Below, in pieces: positions 36,386 through 42,231 of a stretch of 42,231 nucleotides of DNA. The stretch is from Gammaproteobacteria bacterium. Its GTDB lineage: Bacteria; Pseudomonadota; Gammaproteobacteria; GCA-2400775. Within the stretch, counting starts at the first letter, position 1. The number at the start of each line of letters is the position of its first letter. The position numbers and the translations under genes are program-made. The notes below the pieces were generated by a model. The model had not been told where the DNA came from, did not search any database, and saw only the letters and a list, made by a program, of their open reading frames with translations. The stretch spans positions 1 to 42,231 of the forward strand of contig WGFU01000022.1 in NCBI GenBank assembly GCA_015492075.1, in the 5' to 3' direction.

Positions 36386-36888
36386 TGACACACGCTATGA
36401 GATCCCCGTTCAAGCTCGGCATCGTTGTTGCTATGGTAGTGATAGTCTTAGATCAAATCACAAAGGTATGGGCTTTAAACGCCTTGAAGCTTTATGAACC
36501 GGTAACGGTTTTGCCTGGTTTGAATATGACCTTGGCCTATAACCCCGGCGTTGCCTTTAGCATGTTTGATGAATCAGGCGATGCGGGGCGTTGGTTGCTA
36601 TCCCTGTTTGCCATTGTTGTCAGTGTTTTCCTGATAGTGTGGTTGTGGCGTTTGTTGCAGCATGAAAAACTGCTCGCCACTGGTCTGGGTTTTGTCCTCG
36701 GCGGCGCGCTTGGCAACGTCATTGATCGTATGCGACTCGGCCATGTCGTTGATTTTGTGGATGTGTACTATCAAACGGCGCACTGGCCCGCTTTTAATGT
36801 TGCCGACTCTGCCATTACGCTTGGTGCTATTCTTCTGATTTGGGATACTTTGTTTGGCAAGCATGAATCCACTGATAAAAAAGATTAG
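36385..36888 (+). CDS. lspA: Lipoprotein signal peptidase LspA
   Basis: The aspartic protease of the inner membrane cuts prolipoprotein signal peptides. Four hydrophobic helices are seen. The two catalytic Asp lie in LGHVVDFVDVYY and FNVADSAI, and YNPGVAFSMF is conserved. The start can be the GTG at 36385, overlapping the ileS stop, or the ATG at 36397 (MRSPFKLG). Length 167 is normal. The gene normally following, fkpB, is absent; a MITE-like element is in its place. Confidence 0.95.
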   Translation: MTHAMRSPFKLGIVVAMVVIVLDQITKVWALNALKLYEPVTVLPGLNMTLAYNPGVAFSMFDESGDAGRWLLSLFAIVVSVFLIVWLWRLLQHEKLLATGLGFVLGGALGNVIDRMRLGHVVDFVDVYYQTAHWPAFNVADSAITLGAILLIWDTLFGKHESTDKKD

Positions 36889-36896
36889 CTTGATCA

Positions 36897-37182
36897 GGGC
36901 TTGTCAACACTATAAATATGATAGCGTTGCCGTGCCAAATCAGGCCAGGCGCGAACAGTAGGCGCTTTAGGCGAGGCGCGAGGAGAGAGATTTAGTGGTG
37001 CTAAATGAACGACGAGCAACGTTGCATGGCCTGATTTGGCAGGTAACCCGACGGGACGGAGCCATTTTTTCGCAGTACTGCGTTGCATCTCGCTTGTGGG
37101 CGCAAGTACACAGCGCTTACTGCGCCTTGCCCTGCAAAAAAATGGTTGCCGTCGCTGCCATGTTTATAGTGTTGACAGGCCC
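36897..37182. mobile_element. MITE-like element with terminal and nested inverted repeats
   Basis: The ends are inverted repeats: GGGCTTGTCAACACTATAAA (36897-36916) against TTTATAGTGTTGACAGGCCC (37163-37182), 19 of 20 bp, continuing imperfectly to about 35 bp. Inside are two further stems: a perfect 15-bp pair TGCCAAATCAGGCCA (36933-36947 / 37027-37041) and a 14-bp pair with one mismatch (37062-37075 / 37132-37145). The sequence GGCGCGAGGAG...GACGAGCAACG is like repeats seen in several gammaproteobacteria, from memory. No gene is inside. Folded, it makes a three-stem structure. It ends 9 bp before the ispH GTG. Confidence 0.8.
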
Positions 37183-37191
37183 GAAAGTAGA

Positions 37192-38145
37192 GTGAAAATT
37201 ATTCTTGCCAATCCACGTGGGTTTTGCGCCGGCGTCGATCGTGCCATCGATATCGTTGAGCGGGTGCTTGCCTTGTACGATGCACCTATCTACGTGCGTC
37301 ATGAGGTGGTGCATAATCGTTATGTAGTGGCAGGACTGCGTGAAAAAGGCGTTGTCTTTGTCGAAGAGCTCGATGAGGTGCCAGACGGCGCTACGGTTAT
37401 TTTTAGTGCGCACGGTGTCGCGACAGCGGTGCGTGAAGAGGCAAAGCGGCGTCATTTGCGAGTATTTGATGCCATTTGCCCTTTGGTTACAAAAGTTCAT
37501 ATCGAAGTGGCTCGCTATGAGAAGGAAGGGCGCGAGTGCATTTTGATCGGTCATGAAGGCCACCCCGAGGTGGTCGGTACCATGGGCCAGTATCGCCGTA
37601 CGGATACCGGTGGTATGTATTTGGTTGAAGCGGCAGATGATGTAAAAAACCTATCTGTAAAAAACCCTGATACCCTGGCATTTGTGACGCAGACCACCTT
37701 ATCGGTTGACGACACAGCCGATATTATCGATGCCCTGCGTCAGCGCTTCCCCCATATTACCGGTCCACGTAAAGACGATATTTGTTATGCCACGCAAAAC
37801 CGCCAGGACTCTGTTAAGGCGTTGGCGAAGAGCAGTGACCTGGTTCTGGTGGTGGGTTCAAAAAACAGTTCCAATTCCAACCGTCTTAAAGAAATGGCGA
37901 GTTTGGATAAAGTCGAAGCCTATTTAATTGATGGCCATGAAGATGTCAAACGAGAATGGCTGGAAGGCAAGCAAGTGGTTGGCATTACCGCTGGTGCTTC
38001 AGCCCCTGAAGTCCTGGTGCAGAATGTGGTTGCGCGTTTGCGGGAATGGGGCGCTGAGTCAGTTGAAAACCAGGATGGCCGTAAGGAAACCATCAGTTTC
38101 TCTTTGCCCAAGGTGCTGCAATCGGTACGTGTTGAAACGGCTTGA
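37192..38145 (+). CDS. ispH: 4-hydroxy-3-methylbut-2-enyl diphosphate reductase
   Basis: The last enzyme of the MEP pathway makes isopentenyl and dimethylallyl diphosphate using a [4Fe-4S] cluster. The GTG at 37192 gives (V)[18 protein letters not shown], the conserved start; upstream residues come from the MITE and are not native. Cluster cysteines are Cys12, Cys96 (ICPLVTK) and Cys198 ([11 protein letters not shown]). His41, His74, His124 and Glu126 complete the site (HEVVHNR, SAHGVA, GHEGHPE). Length is 317 residues, as in E. coli (316). No clear Shine-Dalgarno is seen (GAAAG 10 nt upstream), since the MITE end lies there. It converges with pilE, with 15 bp between them. Confidence 0.96.
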   Translation: MKIILANPRGFCAGVDRAIDIVERVLALYDAPIYVRHEVVHNRYVVAGLREKGVVFVEELDEVPDGATVIFSAHGVATAVREEAKRRHLRVFDAICPLVTKVHIEVARYEKEGRECILIGHEGHPEVVGTMGQYRRTDTGGMYLVEAADDVKNLSVKNPDTLAFVTQTTLSVDDTADIIDALRQRFPHITGPRKDDICYATQNRQDSVKALAKSSDLVLVVGSKNSSNSNRLKEMASLDKVEAYLIDGHEDVKREWLEGKQVVGITAGASAPEVLVQNVVARLREWGAESVENQDGRKETISFSLPKVLQSVRVETA

Positions 38146-38160
38146 CGATGATTGTATGTA

Positions 38161-38598
38161 CTAGGGCCAGCCTTCGATGAAAGCGGCCGAGCCTTTGCGG
38201 TGCTGGCGGTTGCCACGGGAATCGAGGCGAAATTCGAAGTCTCCGGCCATTGGCCCATCGCTCTTGGGCTGGGCGGCAATTTGAAAATTAGCGGCTGTAG
38301 GGTCGCCGATTAAAAGAAGGTCATAATATTTTCGGTCGCCTTCCAGCGGCGCTTCATTAGGAAATATGGCATCGTCACCCGTCAGGCTTGCCCCAGCATA
38401 GCTAGGCGGTGATTGGTCGACATAGTATTCTTGCAATCTTGCGGCGAGTTCAACCAGCGCCGCTTGGGCGTCGGCGCGCCGTACTTTGTTCACCTGGTCG
38501 ACGTAGCTGGGATAAGCGATGGCCGCCAAAATCCCCACAATGGCGACGACAATTAACACTTCAATGAGGGTGAAGCCATTTCTCTTATCTGCACGCAT
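38161..38598 (-). CDS. pilE: Minor type IV pilin PilE
   Basis: The protein has a short leader MRADKRNG, cleaved before FTLIEVLIVVAIVGILAAIAYPSY, with Glu5 conserved. The globular part (about 55-145) has no Cys pair. Its place after pilY1 and next to ispH matches pilE of Pseudomonas, a minor pilin of the priming complex at the pilus tip. It follows pilY1 by 7 nt. Length is 145 residues. Confidence 0.9.
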   Translation of the reverse strand: MRADKRNGFTLIEVLIVVAIVGILAAIAYPSYVDQVNKVRRADAQAALVELAARLQEYYVDQSPPSYAGASLTGDDAIFPNEAPLEGDRKYYDLLLIGDPTAANFQIAAQPKSDGPMAGDFEFRLDSRGNRQHRKGSAAFIEGWP

Positions 38599-38605
38599 GT
38601 TCAGC

Positions 38606-41104
38606 TTATGGCTCCAGTTCTACCCAGGAACGGCGGCCCAAGGAAAAATTGGGTCCGAGGCTACGTATTCCTGATACGGCGATATCGTTGATATCGCGAT
38701 CCCCCCCCGCTTCACGCTGACGGCTATCTTCCTCCAGCGCATTGCGAAATTCGATAGCCTGTTCGCGTTGTTTTCTAAGATTGTTACGTTCTCGCCTAGT
38801 GTTATTTAAGTGGCGTTGGGTGCTGCTGATAGTTTGCGCCAGGGTATCAAGTTGTTGTTGTATACCGTCGATGCTGTTTTGATCCGGGTCTTGTTCGGCC
38901 AGCAAGGCCGCGAGTTGTTGATTCAGCGCTTGCTGCTCTCTACGCAGGTCGTCAAGCTCGGCTTGTAGCAGATTGATATTGGCATTGAGGCTGCCGATTT
39001 GGCGTCGTAATTCATCAAGACGGTCATTGATCTCATCGGTATTGGTGAATCGGCCCAGGCAAATATCCTGAAAACGTTGCGGACACTCGTTGAGCGCTGA
39101 GACGAACAGACCATTAATCAATGCGCTATCGACTTCAGCATTGATGACAACAATGGTTGGCCGCGAACGGATGCCTTGGCCCAATAACAAACCCATGGGA
39201 ATATCGCCCTGGGCATTGGTGATGGCCCCGTCACCATCACCATCAACATGATCATCGATGCCTAAACCGTCTCTACCATTGAGATCAAGAATGGTGTTGA
39301 CGGGTGCGCCGCCGGTATCAAATGCAGGTTGCGTCAACCAGTTTTCATTAGGGCTTATGACCGGGTTAAAGGTCAGTGCCTGCACGCGGCTGGCGCGAGT
39401 TTGCAGTTCCGTCAAAAAACGTTCGCCAGCGGGCTTGTTGACGCGCCAGGCACGGTTGGGATTGTCGCCAATGGGATTAAGTGGGTAGAAGGTGGATGTC
39501 CTAACGACTTGTAGCGGCACAGGAAACACCGACTCGGTGGTGGTCTGATCGATCGCGTTCAGCTCGCCTGGTGGTTGCAGATTATCAATGACACCGTAGA
39601 GGCTTTGTACATCCCGGTTATCGAGATCGGCGACCGTGAACGCACGGCCAGTGCCGACATAAACGAAGAATCCATCTATTGCATTATTCGGTACAACATC
39701 GGGTGGGATGATGATGGGCTGATCGTCACCCAAAGCCAAGAGAGGTTGGCCGTTGAATGCAACTTGCCATTGCCCGGCGACATCACTGCTAAGGTCAAAT
39801 TTCCACAGATTGCCATTGATATCGCCGGCGTAAGCGGCGTCGGCTGTACCGTCGCTGTTGGTATCTATAAGAGCAGGGCTTGATAATCCATTAGGACTAT
39901 TTTCATTGCCACTATTATCAGTCTCCAACTCGACTACATCACCATCCTCAATATCCACAATGAGCAGTTTGGCCTTACTGTTGACGCTGTTATAACCATT
40001 GCCCATCACAGCATACCAGCGGCCATCATTTAACCGGGCAATGGTGGGGCGGCTGTAGCTAAAACCGATGTCGTTATCACTGGCATCAAGCTCCCACAGC
40101 AAGCGGTTGCTGAGCGATGCCTCTGAGGCAACCTCGGCGTCGGTGATATCCAATGCGAAAAAACCACGCCCACCTGCGCCCAGGCCGCCGACTAGTACGG
40201 TATGCCATGCGCCATCAAAGAAAACGTCGCCAGTGGTGATTTGGCCATCGACGAAATAGGTGTGCGTATAAGGCAGACGGGTTAAATTTCCCAGTTTGGC
40301 AGTCACCATTGAGGGAATGTAGGCAAAAACCTCATCGCCTGTTGCGGCATCAAACGCATGCAGCATGCCGTCGTTGGCACCCACATAGACACGGGCAGGA
40401 CGGTTACGATGGGCGTTGGCAAAGCTCGAATAACCATCAAAGTTAAAGACCTGGTTCGGTGCAGCAACATATTTTGGTGGTGAGTGGATGATGTCACCGA
40501 GGATGTTCAAACGGCGTCGCAGTTCGCCGCTGGTGTTTTCGGGGGAGCGCTCATGACTACGGTCACCGCGAATAAAATTCACTATGCGTTCACCATCGCT
40601 GATTTGTGCATTACTGAGAATGGCCTGCTGTTGCGCGGCGCTCAATGCGTCAAAGCGAAACGGCACGGCATCGCGTCCGTTGCCTGTGCCGATAATAATT
40701 TTACGGCTCCCGTCTTGCCAGAAATCGGGGTTATTGGCGGCCACCTGATTGAAACGGATACGCGCCGACCAATTGCCGTCTGCAGTTGTTTCAGGGACGG
40801 TAGGGCCGAGGTCAACGGTCGAGCTGACCTCGCCGGTGGCATTGATATCGAGTTCGATGAGATCACCTTGCCAGGCGCCGTTTTCAAACCAGGGACGAAA
40901 GCCTTGCGCACCGCCATCAGGTCGCAGACCGGGAACGGGTCTTAAGTCATTATTGGACAGCGCGATAGGTGCAATCCAGGCTTGTGGCTCGTTAGCCGGG
41001 TCAAAGCGTGGTGCCGAATAAGCTAGCTGGGATAGCAGTACAGCGCTCACAGATACCAGTAACACACGGTATGCTGGGCAAGAGATAGACATGCGCGAAA
41101 GCAC
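38606..41104 (-). CDS. pilY1: PilY1/PilC-type pilus tip adhesin with coiled-coil insert
   Basis: The start is the GTG at 41104, overlapping the pilX stop by one base; an ATG at 41092 (MSISCPAYR) is the alternative. A signal peptide is seen (VLLVSVSAVLLSQLAYSA). The conserved PilC beta-propeller (about 210-680) contains VYVGANDGMLHAFDA, YTHTYFVDG and a calcium loop DTNSDGTADAAYAGD. Known PilY1 binds calcium there to control pilus extension and retraction. Two things are unusual. The protein is 832 residues, against about 1,160 in Pseudomonas, and lacks the N-terminal von Willebrand domain. Residues 687-797 form a long charged heptad-rich coiled coil (LDELRRQIGSL...ALNQQLAALLA) before the C-terminal GRRSWVELEP. 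It sits in the pilW-X-Y1-E operon. Confidence 0.9.
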   Translation of the reverse strand: MLSRMSISCPAYRVLLVSVSAVLLSQLAYSAPRFDPANEPQAWIAPIALSNNDLRPVPGLRPDGGAQGFRPWFENGAWQGDLIELDINATGEVSSTVDLGPTVPETTADGNWSARIRFNQVAANNPDFWQDGSRKIIIGTGNGRDAVPFRFDALSAAQQQAILSNAQISDGERIVNFIRGDRSHERSPENTSGELRRRLNILGDIIHSPPKYVAAPNQVFNFDGYSSFANAHRNRPARVYVGANDGMLHAFDAATGDEVFAYIPSMVTAKLGNLTRLPYTHTYFVDGQITTGDVFFDGAWHTVLVGGLGAGGRGFFALDITDAEVASEASLSNRLLWELDASDNDIGFSYSRPTIARLNDGRWYAVMGNGYNSVNSKAKLLIVDIEDGDVVELETDNSGNENSPNGLSSPALIDTNSDGTADAAYAGDINGNLWKFDLSSDVAGQWQVAFNGQPLLALGDDQPIIIPPDVVPNNAIDGFFVYVGTGRAFTVADLDNRDVQSLYGVIDNLQPPGELNAIDQTTTESVFPVPLQVVRTSTFYPLNPIGDNPNRAWRVNKPAGERFLTELQTRASRVQALTFNPVISPNENWLTQPAFDTGGAPVNTILDLNGRDGLGIDDHVDGDGDGAITNAQGDIPMGLLLGQGIRSRPTIVVINAEVDSALINGLFVSALNECPQRFQDICLGRFTNTDEINDRLDELRRQIGSLNANINLLQAELDDLRREQQALNQQLAALLAEQDPDQNSIDGIQQQLDTLAQTISSTQRHLNNTRRERNNLRKQREQAIEFRNALEEDSRQREAGGDRDINDIAVSGIRSLGPNFSLGRRSWVELEP

Positions 41105-41649
41105 TACGGTGCCTCGCCAGTGACAAAGAGAGACTGGACGAGGCGCCGGCTACCACCATCGTTATTGAAACTTAAGGCGGTATTACGAAACAAATGAATT
41201 TCACCGCCTGCGCGCGGGGTCTCACGACCAATAACAATGGATTCGCCCGGTATAACACGCGGCCCCAGGTATTCAACGATGTAACGTTGCGGTGGCGAGC
41301 TATTGAGCAGAATTTCAAAACCGCTGTTGGACTGGATTTGCGCTACCGGGTCAATATTGTTTGTCGGGTTACCACGATCAAAACGGTAAAAACCATCAGT
41401 ATTGTCATCAAAATCAAACACTGCGTTATCACTGACGATGTCATTGATGTTTTTTTCAGATTGACTGAGGGCGTTTTCTGCACCAGCCATTGAACTGGTT
41501 TGCAATTGCAAGTTGCCCGCCATCAATGTTTCTAGGCCGGACTGGCTCATGGCGGTGATGCCGATCAGGGTCATGACCGTTAAGATCAGCAGACTGATGA
41601 TCAGGGCGGCACCGCGCTGGGTTTTGGCACTGTAAACTTGATAATACAT
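41104..41649 (-). CDS. pilX: Minor pilin PilX
   Basis: The 181-residue protein starts with a polar leader and GAALIISLLILTVMTLIGITAMSQSGLETLMAGNLQ, the PilX N-terminal domain, which lacks the FTLIE form of other pilins. Its place between pilW and pilY1 is conserved. PilX helps prime pilus assembly and present PilY1. The start directly abuts the pilW stop, and the gene overlaps pilY1 by one base. Confidence 0.9.
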   Translation of the reverse strand: MYYQVYSAKTQRGAALIISLLILTVMTLIGITAMSQSGLETLMAGNLQLQTSSMAGAENALSQSEKNINDIVSDNAVFDFDDNTDGFYRFDRGNPTNNIDPVAQIQSNSGFEILLNSSPPQRYIVEYLGPRVIPGESIVIGRETPRAGGEIHLFRNTALSFNNDGGSRRLVQSLFVTGEAP

Positions 41650-42231
41650 TTAAATCGCCTCGTTATTACGTAACATTACAGTGGTGGTATAAAGGTGACG
41701 GCGAAAGTTATCATTTGGAGTAAAGCCCGGCGGGTTATTTTCCTCGCCAAAGTCGCCCATCACATAGGTGTTTTGGTTGACATAGCCGCTGCTTGGGCAT
41801 TCATCACGAAGCAATAGCCACAGGCGAACCGATTTAATCATTGTCCAGTCAGTGACGTCATCGGCATTCTTGTACTGATCGGGTGAGCCATTATTATTGC
41901 TGTCTTCACCGTATTGCACTTGCAGGTTCTCAACGCCACGCACCATCTCCTGCGCTCGAGGCGTACCGTTGGTGTCCAGTCCCAATCGGTAAAGTGTGGG
42001 AACTCCGATTGCATTGCCATTGCAGTCAGCTTGCTGAAACCCACTATAGTAGGTATAAGACTCTAGTTTGTTATAGGTGGCCGGTGTATCAGTCAGTGTA
42101 CCAAAAAATGAGTCGATGGCTACCGATGTGCTATTTACCAGTTCAATTTGACCATCCATTGGCGAGCTTTTTAAATAGTAACCGCGACTATTAACCGGGT
42201 CGGCGGAAATTAGACTGGTGGGTTTAGCGTA
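41650..42231 (-). CDS. pilW: Minor pilin PilW, 3' part (gene runs off the window)
   Basis: The frame is open to the window edge, giving 193 residues; the N-terminal pilin helix lies outside. The visible part holds EMVRGVENLQVQYGEDSNNNGSPDQY, a phrase typical of the PilW C-terminus, and VRLWLLLRDECPSSGY. It ends with HLYTTTVMLRN, also conserved. The Cys residues may form disulfides. It is the first seen gene of the pilW-X-Y1-E operon; pilV and fimT/fimU would lie further right. Confidence 0.9.
   Translation of the reverse strand, partial: YAKPTSLISADPVNSRGYYLKSSPMDGQIELVNSTSVAIDSFFGTLTDTPATYNKLESYTYYSGFQQADCNGNAIGVPTLYRLGLDTNGTPRAQEMVRGVENLQVQYGEDSNNNGSPDQYKNADDVTDWTMIKSVRLWLLLRDECPSSGYVNQNTYVMGDFGEENNPPGFTPNDNFRRHLYTTTVMLRNNEAI

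Noticed and set aside
37172-37200. TTGACA in the right end of the MITE as a -35 for ispH
   Set aside because: A -10 element at the right distance would fall inside the ispH coding region, so transcription would start too late.
40484-40945. 153-codon open frame antisense to pilY1
   Set aside because: pilY1 is well supported here by its propeller motifs; the antisense frame has no ribosome site or domain.

Overview
The window looks like a gammaproteobacterial chromosome. The evidence is the conserved order ispB / rplU-rpmA-obgE-proB / rpsT / murJ-ribF-ileS-lspA-ispH next to type IV pilus genes (pilSR, pilW-X-Y1-E), which is the order known from Pseudomonas and relatives. Genus cannot be decided from the sequence alone. 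One genomic island interrupts this backbone.

Layout. (1) 1-4450, minus strand: pilA with a sigma-54 promoter and terminator, its regulators pilR and pilS, and a small PP0621-type membrane/zinc-ribbon protein. (2) 4452-26325: an island of about 21.9 kb in the 3' half of a tRNA-Pro(CGG) gene, bounded by 46-bp direct repeats (attL 4452-4497, attR 26280-26325). A tyrosine recombinase gene sits next to the intact tRNA, and matching AGTGTGA-type sites lie inside both ends. (3) 26416-38145: housekeeping genes for polyprenyl diphosphate synthesis, ribosomal proteins, Obg GTPase, proline synthesis, peptidoglycan lipid II flipping, FAD synthesis, Ile-tRNA charging, lipoprotein signal peptidase and IspH. 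A MITE-like element lies between lspA and ispH, where fkpB is usually found. (4) 38161-42231, minus strand: the minor pilin/adhesin cluster pilE, pilY1, pilX and the 3' part of pilW.

The island is read in blocks. The left end carries an AlpA-like DNA-binding protein and a phage-replication-like HTH protein, then about 0.9 kb of non-coding DNA full of perfect odd-centred palindromes, a decayed second integrase, a metallophosphoesterase and a UPF0158 protein. The centre is a defence operon on the plus strand: AAA ATPase, hsdR, hsdM, hsdS, then without a gap a SIR2-domain protein, a 935-residue helical protein overlapping it by 8 nt, a large HEPN protein with a probable TPR-like region, and a second HEPN protein. 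The right part is a minus-strand three-gene operon (TIGR04255-type protein, XRE-type HTH protein, unknown protein with a VSQTCDL motif), a frameshifted pseudogene, and the integrase.

The best candidate for a new system is the 15563-21731 cassette: a stand-alone SIR2 NADase-like protein, a large probable sensor, and two HEPN RNase-like proteins, translationally or transcriptionally tied to a type I restriction-modification locus. A restriction system would act on incoming DNA, while NAD+ depletion and RNA cleavage could act as back-up abortive responses. That functional link is inference. The 21757-24134 operon is a second, smaller candidate.
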